Made by a program: the position numbers and the translations under genes. A DNA stretch of 64,000 bases from Roridomyces roridus. Lineage: Eukaryota > Basidiomycota > Agaricomycetes > Agaricales > Mycenaceae. The stretch lies in contig JARKIF010000037.1 in assembly GCA_029378245.1 (NCBI GenBank), forward strand, positions 186,001 through 250,000, in the 5' to 3' direction. A model generated the notes under the pieces. It was not told the origin of the DNA. It saw only the letters and a program-made list of their open reading frames with translations, and did no database searches. Positions 1 to 11,331 of this stretch are shown piece by piece (position 1 is the first letter of the stretch; each line of letters starts with the position of its first letter).

Positions 1-88
1 AATGCACACCCAACCGGCACGCACGGCACTACCACCACCCTGTCAGCAGGCATTCGCTTATTTCGGAAGCTCCCGGCACCTCGGCAGA
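1..88. repeat. Left terminal inverted repeat of the KDZ element (outer end cut by window)
   Basis: The first ~88 bases match the reverse complement of about 11,170-11,257 with roughly nine mismatches and one or two small gaps. Shared blocks include 'cacacccaaccggca', 'cattcgctta' and 'ggaagctcccggc'. The match runs to base 1, so the true outer end and the target-site duplication lie outside the window. Confidence 0.9.
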
Positions 89-321
89 ATCTGAAGCGGT
101 TGGTAGCGTTCACCCCTTTCGGTTAGCTGTGCTCGGCTTGACGGCAAGCCGCTTAATTATTTCAGATTGATCGCAAAAGCAATTGAAGTCAATTCTGTCG
201 TGATCATACAGCAGATAGGAGACAACAACACTACGCCTGAAGCTCAAAAAGGCAATTCGAGACTTGGAAGCGACATTACAGTTCAGCATGTATTGAAAAA
301 GTCCAAAATAGAAAGAAAACA

Positions 322-3206
322 TCAACAATCATTTCCCCCCACGTATTCCTCCTCCTCGTTGTCTAGATCCGCATCAATATCCTTTTCAATCTCCTCCTCT
401 GCGATGCGCCTTTGTTCCTCTGTCATCCCCGCAAAGGTGTCGTAATTGAATGGATCGAAAAGTGGATCCTCGGGCCGCTCATCAATATTCAGCATGAGCA
501 CATCGCCATCCAGGACCTCTTCTGCTGATGGGACGGTAGATTCCGAGACGGAGACGAGAGGGTCGGGCTTCTCGGGTGCGGGGGAAGTTTCCGGAGGAGG
601 GGTGTCTGGTGGTGCACCGACACTGGGTGAATCCTCCGTGTTGATGGCAGAATCACCGGTGGGAGCGGAGCTGTCGTTGTTGGCAGGGGGTGCAGTGCCG
701 CCGGATTGCATGACATTATTGAGGACGGACACATTGTTGGCAAGAGCGCGGGTGTCATCGGGTGGGACATTGTCGTTGGCAGACCGAGCAGGGATTGGTG
801 TAATCTGCATCTGCTTGTCTTCGGAGCTGGTGCTTGTAGGTGGGGCGGATGAGGTGGAGGCGACGTCTTGAGGCATTTCGGCTGCCACGGCTGTCGTCCT
901 GTGAGGTTACAATTAGCAAATGCTGCCGTGAGTGCTGTACATGTGGGATATACCTTGCACGCGTTATACGCCGCGGGACTGGACGTCCCTCCTTTGCTGC
1001 CGCTGCCTTCTTTGCACTTGGCTCGCCTTCGCCTTGGGCTTCGTCTTGGGCCTCATCACGTTTGCTGAGATAGGATCAGTGACAAATATTGGACAGACGG
1101 AAAGTAAGTAACGTACCGCTTGGGGGCAGACTTCTTCGTTCCCTTCTTCCCCTTCCCTTTCCCTTTCCCTGACCCCGCCTCCTGCTCCTCCTCCTGCTCG
1201 TTCTCGTTCTGCCCCGCCGGGTCCGGATTCTCGTCCATCAACTCGTTGTAGCCGTGGATCAGGTCGTCCAACAGCTCACCAAACTCCTCGTTGGTCCAGA
1301 GCGCGCGGAGACCTTCACCCATCCCGCGCCCTTCATTGGTGTTAATGATGGACTGCCCCCACCACGCCGTAGCCCGCACCAGCATCATAACACCGTTGGT
1401 GCCTGACCTGCGGATGTCATCCCAATCCATCCACGTCACCGGGGACCCTGGCGTCTTCCACGATGTCCGCAGTGCCGCTTGATGCTCTGGCATGAACGGT
1501 CTGACAACGCCACCACCCGGAAGCTCGCGTCGGGATGTGGGTCCAATCGTGCGCCACCAGCGAAGCATCCGCTGCCCGAATTCAGGCTTGAGCCCCTTGT
1601 CGACCGGCTTGCGGTGTTCCTTCATCCACTGCCCAACCTCCTCGGGGCGGCATGCCGTCGGGATACCACCAGCCTGCGACTTCCAGCGCCCCTCAAACTC
1701 GACTGCTAGAGAGAGGAGGGTGTCCCAGCGCGGCCCCCACTGCTTTGACCCCACATACTTCCACAGGTCCTTCAAATCATCGGACCAGGAGTCCTGGGGC
1801 TGGGGGCGCACGTCAGGACCATCCTCGAAGGAGATGGGATGGTCGAAGATCGGGGGAGTGGGCTGCAAGTTGCTCGTAGCATGATGTGTGGTGGTGGAGG
1901 TGGTGGCGGTGCTCGTCGTCAATCCGCGCTGAGACGTTGTTGTGCCGGGTGGTGCAGAGCTTGTTGTGCGAGGAGTGGAGGTCGACGTAGAGGGCGCGGA
2001 CGCTGTTGCGGGGGGGACAGAGGCAGTGGCTGGAGGACCCGAAGTATTTGATGTGTTTGGGAGCGCGCGTTCTCGGCATTGCTCCTTTGCTGCGGGATTG
2101 TCGTCAACTCCTGTCGCTCGTATTTCATTATCAACTCACTGAATATTTTTCTCCCATAGGCCCTAATTGAATTCTCCATCGCCGTGAACGCTGTGGGATC
2201 GCTTTTCGCCCAGGTCTTGGATGTGGCATATTCGCTGGTGTCGGAGAATATGCTAGCAATCACATTGTCAGTCATTATGCTATTCGTTCGATAGGAATCA
2301 CACGTACCTGCGTAGGTGGACCTCACCTCCGAGCTCACCAATCGGACCTACGGCAAGAAGCACAATGCCCATGCCAAGCCGCTCCGCCAGTGCATCCACC
2401 AAAGGGATGGCAACATTCTCATAAGTCTTCAAGGCCCTGAATCTCGTTCAATACCCTGTGCGTTTTGCGAACGAAAGAAGAAGATGACTTACTCGTGATA
2501 CTCTTCGGGAGTGTGTTCCGTGGATGGATTCTGCTCGCGATACGCCTTGAGGGCGGCCTCGTGCGCCTCGTCGGCCTCCTTGAATTCCTGCTCCTCGCCC
2601 TCCCAGCACTTCTTTACATGGTCCTGGCAAAGGGAGACGCGCATGGTTGCCGGCAGCGTTGTCTTCGCCTTCTCCCACTCCTTGTCAAACGCCTCTTTCA
2701 TCCGAGTCGCATAGTACTTGGCCGAATACAGGGCGACATTGGACTTTCGACGAGGGGCTGCTCCTCCACTGGCGATACGATGCATGGTGCGGAGGATGGC
2801 CTTGAGGGCACCGTGGTGCAGCTTCTTCCCGGTAAAGCGATGACGAAACCAGTTCCCCAGTTTCTGCGCGCCAGTCAGTTTTCTGTCAGTCCTCATATCG
2901 ACAGATACACACCTTGCGCAGCGTCTCAAAGAGCTGCTCCTGCCGTTCCATCTCGGCCTCCAGTGCCTCCCCTTCAAGCCCATCGCGTGGATTCGGGGGC
3001 TCCCACTCCTCGATATCCACCTCCACATTATCACCAAAAGGGAGGTCGTATCCATACCGCGCGAGGAAGGCTTTGGTGATATCATTGTAGAAGGCGCCGC
3101 GGCCGCGTGTTTTCCAGTCGGACTCGTGAGACTCGAGCCAAGCAAGCTTCTCGCCATTGAAATCGCCGGCGCGTCCGGGTGGCTTGCCAGTTTTCTTCTT
3201 GCCCAT
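322..3206 (-). CDS. KDZ-associated accessory protein of unknown function (multi-exon)
   Basis: I do not recognise a catalytic domain. From the start at 3206, the N-terminus is basic ('MGKKKTGK') and leads into a W-rich segment ending 'FLARYGYDLPFG'. A Lys/Arg-rich segment at ~2490-2870 follows, then exons at ~2310-2420 ('VDALAERLGMGIVLLAVG') and ~2155-2265, a Trp-rich middle (1100-1900, 'RMLRWWRTIGPTSRR') and an acidic Pro/Ser-rich tail ending 'EEEEYVGGNDC'. Introns are short with good sites, for example a gtgtgt donor after 'ETLRK' near 2913. Related proteins recur in repeat families of agaric genomes (recalled, not searched). Position inside the TIRs and back-to-back placement with the next small gene suggest it moves with the element. 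The exons between 1,920 and 2,160 are the least certain. Confidence 0.6.
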
Positions 3207-3267
3207 GGGTGTATAATGCGAGACGGGGAGATCAGGTGATCAAATTACTTCTTTTGTCTTGACCACC

Positions 3268-3868
3268 ATGTCTCTCTACTCTCGCCGTCGCAAACGCAGT
3301 GAGTCGGGTCAAAGCTCCCTTCATTTTTACTCACTACCTTCACTACCATGCACATCAACTTCCCGTCGTTTATCGTCCAGTGCTAGCCGCAGGATCAGTC
3401 AGTAGAAATTGTTGCCCGGCCTTTACATATCCACTCATTGAATTCACCAGCCCCACGTTCTCCTCGCCTCATTCACCATGGTCGCCGGATGCGGCTGGCC
3501 CGCAACCTTCGCTATCGCCAGATTCTTGCAGAGCATTGGAACTTCCCACCTAGTGCGCCGGGCCTTTCTCCCATTCTCACTCCTTCTCACATGTTTCTCC
3601 AGGTCAAGTCACCCCGATGATGCTCCGCTACTACAAACATCGGCCCTGGGTCTGGACCTGGAAACTGGAGGAGGATGCCCGGATCCAGCATATCCGTCAG
3701 CATATCGAGCTCCTTACCGGCGAGTTCCCGGGGATGCCCTTTGTCAACAAGTGGGCATCTGTTATCGACGGGTGGGTTTTTACACACGGGTACCAATCCC
3801 ATTCCTGCCGTTTCAGCGATGAGCGGCTGGAGAACCTCTTGGCCGCCCACGGGATGCAGGGCTGGTAG
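3268..3868 (+). CDS. Small KDZ-associated protein, 117 aa, four exons
   Basis: Exons 3268-3298, 3451-3552, 3603-3771 and 3817-3868 join with consistent phases (1, 1, 2) at GT-AG sites and give 117 residues. The N-terminus is Arg-rich ('MSLYSRRRKR', then 'RRMRLARNLRYRQILAEHW'). The C-terminal half is 'MMLRYYKHRPWVWTWKLEED' and ends 'ENLLAAHGMQGW'. No known domain is recognised; the basic start could bind nucleic acid (inference). The gene is divergent from the 322-3206 gene with only ~60 bp between starts, which suggests a shared promoter. Four copies of an 8-bp unit 'taggctgg' sit across the stop codon (about 3,863-3,890). Phase agreement across three introns makes a real gene likely despite its size. 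Confidence 0.6.
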
Positions 3869-4215
3869 GCTGGTAGGCTGGTAGGCTGGTCGCGTTTCAT
3901 ATAGTATTGCATTCTCCTTAATTACACATCTTCCCCGTCTTTCCCTGCTACACAGAGGAGCCTTTTAGTTCGATGCCAATGAATCTGGACCCTGTACAGC
4001 CACCGCATGCGTACTTTATTTACCATCAAGGATACTCGTAAAGTAGGAGGACGCGTAATTTTACAAGCTCACCTAGATAGCTCAAGGCTGTTTCAAATTT
4101 CCATGTTGCTTTAGATTGAATTTGAAACCTCTCTGTAGAGCCCGATTTATTGTAACGATTAGATCAAATATTGATCGCACATCAGAAATCAAATCATTAC
4201 TATCAAATCCGTCCT

Positions 4216-4821
4216 TTACTTCCTCTTCTTCCTCTTCTGAACTTTCTCCGCCTCATTATCCCACACAAATTTATGCCCAACAATGTACGGTCCATAGATA
4301 TTGTGAAGCGGCATGTAATCCTCCACAAGGGTGCGCTCCCCGAATTTAATTGCAAACTTCCTATGGAAGAAGCATGTGAGCGCGGCGCTTTGAAGAGATG
4401 TAGACTTACTTGGCGCGTACCCTACCACGGGCATGGGCGGTCAGCTGAAACCCACACACATTGCCAAGCACCGGACGTACCTTTCCCGATACTGCGCATC
4501 ACTCACGCGACGTTGCTCGGCGGCCGTTGCAGCCAAGTCGGGGTTGTAGGATATGCGCTCGCGCAGTCTGCAGGAAATTCAGTCAGTCATGACATCTGCA
4601 GGGTAGAATCTGAATGGACATTCACCTTTCCATACGCAGCCGTGCCTTGAGACGTGTCTCATCCAAATTCCTGGCAAATGATGAGCAAAGCCACAATTGC
4701 GAAGAGAAATAAGTTTCCACCTTTCACGGTACCTAGCCTGAGCCTCCGCACGCCGCCGCCGACGGTCACGATCAGCTGCATCGCGCACCCACTGTGATTC
4801 TTGCTCCCTGGGCGTGGACAT
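4216..4821 (-). CDS. Basic coiled-coil-like protein with repeat-per-exon structure, KDZ-associated
   Basis: Exons read on the minus strand from 4821: 'MSTPREQESQWVRDAADRDR' onward to 'ARYRER', then 'NLDETRLKARLRMER' (4670-4626), then 'LRERISYNPDLAA' to 'QYRER', then a last exon ending 'EKVQKRKKRK' at 4216. The first three exons each end in an R-x-E-R or M-E-R motif and all three junctions fall at the same place in the codon (AG|G). The protein therefore looks built from copies of one exon-sized basic helical module. Similar 'RARYRER' proteins are common next to basidiomycete DNA transposons (recalled). Function is unknown; a DNA-binding or bZIP-like role is only a guess. The donor after the third exon and the following acceptor near 4,375-4,400 are less certain. 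Confidence 0.6.
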
Positions 4822-4968
4822 GGTGGTAGAGCCTATGAACTTTATACCATGGGCTCATTCTTTTCCGAGTGGCTGGGCCGATCATCGGGACTCGGAATTG
4901 TACCCATATGGGAGGACCTAATTAACGATCAAGATGAGTTCGTGATTCTCCAGTGTAGAGTCACTCAT

Positions 4969-5340
4969 CTAGCCCTTGTCAGACGAGATTTGGTCAAGGT
5001 GGTTCAGCAAATAGTATCTCATACCCTTTCTCGTCCTCGGGATGAAGGCGGGAAGGATCCGGGCCGCTTTATCATGTAATCGAGTCCAATCTTGCCGAGA
5101 TTGTAGGTCCGTGTTCGTGACCGGGTTGCCATTGTCGAGTGCGAATACACTCACCCTGAATAAAGACCCTCGGATGCTGGTACCAACAAGAAGATAGTCA
5201 CCGTGTTCAATTGCATGAGGAGCCCAAAGAAGAGAGGCCCATAGATTCTGGAGAAAAAATCTTCGGTCTCGCAGATTGGGGGTGCGTGTTCGTGACACAG
5301 AAACTTCCGAGGACTCCTTTGGGGTGGAGAAAGGGTGCAC
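4969..5340 (-). CDS. Weak ORF, 123 aa, possibly not a gene
   Basis: A single open frame on the minus strand in the gap between two accessory genes. It contains a mixed, non-repetitive composition ('FLQNLWASLLWAPHAIE', 'YYLLNHLDQISSDK') that looks less random than most shadow frames here. There is no recognised domain, no clear exon structure and no overlap with another gene. It lies inside the KDZ element, so a decayed cargo gene is possible. Confidence 0.2.
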   Translation of the reverse strand: MHPFSTPKESSEVSVSRTRTPNLRDRRFFLQNLWASLLWAPHAIEHGDYLLVGTSIRGSLFRVSVFALDNGNPVTNTDLQSRQDWTRLHDKAARILPAFIPRTRKGMRYYLLNHLDQISSDKG

Positions 5341-5685
5341 TTTGAGCAGAAATACATGGAAGACACCTAGGGGTGGTATTAGAACCTAAATGAATTGAAT
5401 CGGGTAGGAAGAAAGAGATGCGGGACCCGAGAACCTTCGAGTCAAGTTGTAGCGTCTAGCGTTCATATCCCAGTGAAAAGTGTTTCAAATGCCGAATGTA
5501 CCATACTGAAGGAACTTTCACAGAAACAGAGAATTCATTGGGAGATGAATCCCCGGGCTGAAGCTGGTTGAAAATGTTTGCTGAAAATGAGAGTTCATCA
5601 ACGACGTTGCGGCCAAATTCAAGTTGTGGATGGTTGGCCCGAGGCCCGATCAAATCCGTCTCTTCTTTCCCACCACCATCGCTCG

Positions 5686-7064
5686 ATGCCCAAGGAGTCG
5701 AGTCCTCCGCGCTCAATCAAGATACGTTCTCGCCACTTCTGGGCCGATGTCCACCGCCGCAAACTCGCCCGTCAACAGCGTCAGCAGCGTCCGCAGCACT
5801 CCATCCACGAGGATTCCCACCACACCATCGGTTACGAGCAGAATCCCATCTACACTTTCACGCCGCGGAGGGACACACCTCTGGTCACCACCTTTCTCGC
5901 CGACGGAACCGCTGTGACTACCGGGCTGGATGGGCCTGTCCGGCCTAAGCCTGCGGCAGCACCTCCAATCGCACTGCCAGCTGATGTCATGCGCTACCGA
6001 GCACGGGGGCAGGCACTCCGTGATGCTCAAATCTCGGCGGATGAGAAGCTGCTGGCTCTGCTCAAGGAAGGACCAGAAGGACGTAGGAAGCGCAGGTGTG
6101 TACGTCTCCCCAATCACACAAATTTACACTTACGGTTATGCATCTATTCTAGCTTGGCACGCGCGATGAAGTAGTATGGCTAATTTTCGATGTACCTAAC
6201 CACTCTCCATGCAATCGTATCCCACACACTGTGCCCTTCCTCTTTGTGTGATAACTTCACGGCCGCCGAATGCAGAGGTAAGCATCAATCACTTATATTG
6301 CTTGTTTCTTCTCTATATCACAGACGATCCTTCATGCAGACTCACCCCAACCCCTACCACTGCGACGTGCCGCTCCGTCTGGACCCAAAGGAGAAGGAGG
6401 ACAAGTCTCTCCCACGGTATCTCCTTGTTGGCCAGCCGTGCGGGCTTGCAGGAGCTTATCAGTCATGGTGCGTCGCAATTCCCTTTATCGATCGTTTCAC
6501 TGACAGAGCTCATGCAGGCCGACTGCGGACTCCCTACAGAAGGCGAACCCCAAGATGACTCTCAAGAGATACGAAACTTGGGACAACGAGCGGCTTGAGA
6601 GTGCGTGGCATGCTGCTTGCGAGCGCGGGGACCACGATTGGCATCCAGGCGTGCCAAAGGTCTCAGCAACCCCCAGCCGCCCTACTGCCCATACTCCCTC
6701 GACCCCGACATCCTCTCGCCGAGTCCCTCCAGCTCACCAATCAGCTCCGTCAACCCCGTCGTCTCGCCGCCATCGTGAGGGCCAGCAAGCTCCGATTCTC
6801 ATGTCACCTCGTACCCATCGCTCGCCTTCCCCGACCCCTGCCAGAGTGTCTTCCCCTCCGGTGATGGCAGTTCGCATTGCGCCTGGGGTGGGAGACATCT
6901 TCCATGATGTCGAAGAGGCGCAGGAGGAGTACCATAAACAGGTCCGGCAGGGAAAGTCACCGGTCTTGGCCGTGCGTGGCTCCTTGTCTGCCGCGATGGC
7001 CTTTGTTGGTGGTACCGTCGAATGGGGCTCGGACTCGGAGGTTGACGCGTCTCCCTTTGAGTGA
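5686..7064 (+). CDS. KDZ-associated protein with possible RNase H1 N-terminal-like module
   Basis: Start chosen at 'MPKESSPPRS' (5686). Exon 1 runs to 6095; a tiny exon 'SLARAMK' lies near 6152-6169; the next exon begins near 6325 ('RSFMQTHPNPYHCD') and the last starts after a gtgcgt...gcag intron near 6,467-6,517. Phases agree throughout. The central segment 'RYLLVGQPCGLAGAYQSW' followed by 'RYETWDNERLESAWHA' resembles the caulimovirus/RNase H1 N-terminal fold (Y-x-V-G ... G-x-Y-x-S-W ... Y-x-T), a guess from pattern only. The C-terminal half is Pro/Ser-rich and disordered until an acidic end 'GGTVEWGSDSEVDASPFE'. It lies directly upstream of, and co-directional with, the transposase (176 bp gap). 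Confidence 0.55.
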
Positions 7065-7239
7065 GTGCATTGTTTTTCCCGCCGCTTGGCATTGACCTTT
7101 CTCATCTAGACGGTAATGTACTTGAGTCGTGTTTATTCCCCTATGCGCAATATATCTGCTTTTTTGAGATCCTACAACCGAGTGATAATGCCGAACACTC
7201 TCGGTAAGTAAAGAGAGCACTAATCCATTTTCCCTCTCC

Positions 7240-10200
7240 ATGCCTCCCAAGAAGAGGCGCGATGGTGAACCCCGCGGCGTCTACATCCACGATGCTCGCA
7301 GTGACCATGTATCCACACACACGGCTGGCGGCAAGCGTCGTATGCAAGTCTCGATAAATCAAGCCCCGCCAGCCTCGCCGGAGAAACCACAGCGCACCTT
7401 TGATGCGCTCGACTGGGCCATGGTTCGGAATCCTGATGAGGACGACTTCCTTCCACAAGGAGGCTTCAACTTGGTGAATGATGGGCCGGAGCGAATCGTT
7501 ATTGTACAGAAGCAGAACAAAGCCCCTCGGTATGTCGACTCGGTGCGTGATAACTGCATTCATTACCCGTGGATGCAACTGAATATGTCTATATACAGGA
7601 CAGGCCGTTGTTGCCCTTCAGACGGGTTAGAAACGACATACTTGACGCCTTGATACGCCGGGAAGGGCGGGGTCTCTGGTGGAACAAAGGTTGCATGACT
7701 GAGCGGTGCCTGAGCCTCGAAGCGAACTACCGCTGTCGGGACTGCTTCGGGGGACGGCTTCTGTGTCAGTCGTGTGTGGTGGAGAGGCATCGTGATGAAC
7801 CATTACATTGCATCGAGGTGAGTCTGTGTCGTATTCTCGTTGATCTCTGCATCTGATTGAGCACTCAGCGGTGGAAAGATAATTATTTTCAACCCTGCAG
7901 CGTCTCGAGTCTCGATCCCGGTTTGCGTTTCCAAATTGGTCACCCACCGGGGGAGTTATGCGACTTCCGTGACGGACCGCACCCTATGGTTGTGCTGGAT
8001 AACAACGGGATACACCAGCTCCACGTGGACTACTGCGGATGTATCGGCGCCCAATCTGTGAATGACCAGCTGATTCACATTGGCTGGTTTCCGGCTACGG
8101 TGACGGCGCCCGAGACTTGTGCGACGCTGAGTCTTCTGCGTCGGTTTCATACTCTCAACCTACAGGCGCGGGTGGCTGCATACGATTTTTATTCCGCCCT
8201 TGAAGTCCTCACTGACGGTGCGGGACTGCTGACTCTGCCTGTATGTGTTTCCCTTCGCCTCCAAAGCTGTGATTAATTATTTCACAGGACCGCCGGGAAC
8301 AATTCACCTTGATGGTTCGCGAGTATCGCCATGTGCAGATGTGCAAGCGCGCGGGGCGCGGTCACGATGGTGTTCGCATCTATGTGCCTGAGACAGATAG
8401 CTATCTGTCTGGCATTGATGCCACTGAGCCCGGCGGGCTTCAAGTGCCGTGCCGCGCATGCCCGATTCCACAAGTGAATTTGCCAGAGGATTGTGAGAAT
8501 GCGCCTGCAGATGAAGCGTGAGTTGGGAGGGCACTGTCATTTTTTTTAGCTAACCAGTTTACAGATGGCTTTACCAACTCATGCTGTCGCAAGACGCCAA
8601 TTTCAAACTCAAGGGGCGTGATACGTCGTCGAGGGACAAAGATCCGGCTCTCGGACCCGGATTTGCCTATGTCGTTGCAAATGACGCTTACTTGAAACAC
8701 CTGGCAAACTATGTGGACGAAGATGAGGTGTGTGTGTGTGCCGAAATCCAAGTTGAAGGAGTACTATCTTCTCATATCCTGCAGATCAGTCACTGTGTGG
8801 CTTTTGCAGCACTGTGGCGAGCAAACAACAAACGCGCTCGGGGTTTGCGAGCGACCGGCATTGGTTCAGTGAGCTGCTCTCGCCACGAGCTGTTCCGCGC
8901 CAACGGGACCGGTGATTTACAAAAGGGGGAACGGTATGCAGCACTCATGTCATGATTTTCCGATATGCTAATGCTTGCGGGACAGCTACTCTAATATGGA
9001 TTACATATTCCACATGAGTATTCTCGGCATCACCCTCGCTTCAATCATAGCGAGCTACGAGATTGCGTGTCAATGGTGCGTCAACTTCTGGAATCGCTCC
9101 AAGAAGCTGCCTTCGCACCTGCAACTGCCCGCCGGCCTCAAAATCCAGTTCAAAGTTCCCAAGTTCCATCTTCCTCCGCACGTCAAAAAATGCCATGGGC
9201 CGTTCTCGTTCAATTACACCAAATGGGCGGGACGAACAGATGGAGAAGGGGTGGAGCGCAATTGGTCTTGGCTAAACATGATTGCGCGGTCCGTGTCCGT
9301 GATGGGTCCGGGATCACGGGAAGATACCATCGACGACTTTTGCGGATACGCCAATTGGAGGAAGACGGTGGGCTATGGTGAGTGTTTTCCATGCCGAGTG
9401 AACCTGTATTTTCTGATTCAAAGCTCTCAGGAAGTTCGCTTTTACGCAAACTCGTGCTTGCCATACCCAAGGCAATATTGCACGGCCAAGCCTTCCAAGC
9501 CTTCACCGAGGGAGTGCGTGAGGGACACGAAGAGGAGTTGCGGCAGTGGGAGACGGAGGTGAGGGAGTGGGAAATGGACAACAACAAACCGTGTCCGTAT
9601 GAATATCCTGAGGATGAAAGTGAGTCGCTTACACGGCATTCACATCGGATTTACTGACCGTATGCCACAGACATTTCAATGGATCGGTTACGACTCTTGA
9701 TTCGGCAGGAGGATCATGCTCGAGCGGAGCAGGGGGAGTCAACAACAAGTAGTCCAGGCGCGTTTATCATCACGGCCCTGGACATTGAGGAGCAGCAGTG
9801 CGTCACTGCGCACACAAATGGTACCCTCATTGACAGTGTTGATAGGGAGGCTATCCGACTTGAAGCTCGACGCCGCGAGCGTACCTCGACCCAAGCTGCC
9901 GATCTACAACGCCGGCGTACCCAAGCCCTCAATCTGGTGCGACGGTTTCAAGACGAGCAAGTACACTTCATGCCCGGGCTGAAGCAGCATCTCGAGGCGT
10001 CGGGGGCTGCTGCAGTCGAAGAAAGCACAGCCCGCCCCGAGGAGATGAAGCTTCATCTCCCGTCGTCATTCCCCGCTGATGTCCGCGAGGCAATTTGCAT
10101 TGCCGGGTTGCCAGCAGAGGAGGAGCGGCTTCGGGAGGCGCAGGCCTGGGATGGTCTCCGGGACTTGCGCAGGCAGCTGCGCACTCGGATGCTTGCACAC

Positions 10201-11039
10201 CAGTTCAAGCGCGCTCATACTTCGGGCCAGGCTGCCTATACAAAAAGCCAGCAGCTCCAGGAAGGGATTGAGCAGCGTATCCGGGGTGCGGCCTCAACCT
10301 ACCGACGTGCACGGATTGCACTTTTAGCGCTGCGTGGGAGCGGAGCCTGGGCTGCGGTATTGCAGGAGCTCACGCAGCAGGACATTCGAGGCATGAACGA
10401 GCGGACACTTACCGATCAAGAGAAGGAGGATGATCGTAGGGCACGGGTCCTCGCTGGACAAGCGGGGGACGATGTTGTACGCGATGCATTTGGGGATGAG
10501 GTAGAGCCCACGGTGCGTTTCAATCTCGAAGTGGGGGAGGGTAACCGTCTTCTTTCATGGATTTGGTATGCCGGTGGCGCAGGACCAGGCAGCACGTCAA
10601 CAACGGGTAAATTACACGATGGTGCGTTATTACAGATCTAATGATGGAAGCTGACAGTATAACAGACATTCGAATGGAGTGGCTCAAGGCCCGCGCTCGT
10701 GCTCACCGCTGGCGTGAGGATCTTCTTCTTCTTGATGAGGAGATGCGGCGGGTTCTCGCTTTCTGCCAATGGAAGGCTGCGTGGTGGGATTCCCGGATGA
10801 CGGCACGGTCCGTCGAGTCCGAGGCGCTTGCCGACGGATTACGTGCGTATGCAGCGGAGCAAGCTGCACGGGAGCGGCACTGGCATACAGCGTGGGAGGA
10901 AAAATGGAGGCTTGTGCGACAGCGAGCGTGTAATGCCCTGGAGTCAGATGGTGTTGACTTTGCTCAAGACGGTGCTATTGCGGTGGAGCTGGATGATGAG
11001 ATTCCATATGGCGAAGGTGGAGAGGAGAATATAGAGTAA
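7240..11039 (+). CDS. KDZ transposase with CxC2-like cysteine cluster, ~1113 aa
   Basis: Ten exons with consistent phases: 7240-7542, 7599-7817, 7869-8240, 8288-8517, 8565-8727, 8785-8933, 8986-9377, 9431-9619, 9671-10621, 10666-11039. Residues ~125-240 form the CxC2 cysteine cluster ('YRCRDCFGGRLLCQSC'). The transposase core follows: 'LSQDANFKLKGRD' (D385), 'LQKGERYSNMDY', 'SYEIACQW' (E504) and 'DGEGVERNWSW' (E566/E569), which are the hallmark KDZ blocks. The long C-terminal exons are Arg/Glu-rich and probably helical. Family members are RNase H-fold cut-and-paste transposases acting on the element's TIRs. The usual Asp of the 'YDIACQ' block is Glu here. No stop or frameshift interrupts the coding path. 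Confidence 0.9.
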
Positions 11040-11169
11040 TTTTTCCTTTTTAGGCAGCCGGCGTAGTGGCCTGATTTGTCTACACCGAGTTTGATGAATT
11101 GTTTTGGCATTTTGATGCGACAAAATGTGCTGACTGAAAGGGTCAATCCAGGCATCACTTTTGCATCAT

Positions 11170-11257
11170 GCCGAGGCGCCGGGAGCTTCCGACATAAGCG
11201 AATGGCTGCTGGCAGTGTGGTGGTGGTGCCGTGCATGCCGGTTGGGTGTGCATTATA
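11170..11257. repeat. Right terminal inverted repeat of the KDZ element
   Basis: Reverse complement of window bases 1-88 (see left repeat). It lies 130 bp after the transposase stop. A palindromic decamer 'cattataatg' sits at its outer edge (11,251-11,260) and recurs at 11,322-11,331. Confidence 0.9.
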
Positions 11258-11331
11258 ATGCGGACCAGGGCTGGATATTGAAGGTGTACATTGTAACACG
11301 GACTTGTGGGCAGACCAGGACCCATTATAAT

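Larger units (their letters stand above)
1..11260. mobile_element. KDZ (Kyakuja-Dileera-Zisupton) DNA transposon, ~11.3 kb, with accessory genes
   Basis: An inverted terminal repeat of ~88 bp encloses a CxC2/KDZ transposase at the right and four other intron-containing genes at the left (322-3206 minus, 3268-3868 plus, 4216-4821 minus, 5686-7064 plus). KDZ elements are known in basidiomycetes as large DNA transposons that can carry cargo genes. The transposase reads through without a stop and the repeats are still ~90% alike, so the copy looks fairly young. No 2OG-Fe(II) dioxygenase (TET/JBP) gene, a known KDZ companion, is visible inside. The right edge is ambiguous: the palindrome 'cattataatg' occurs at 11,251 and again at 11,322, so the real end could be either. 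Confidence 0.85.

Noticed and set aside
322..888. Plus-strand ORF 446-871 as a separate gene
   Set aside because: It is antisense to the acidic C-terminal exon of the accessory gene and mirrors its composition bias.
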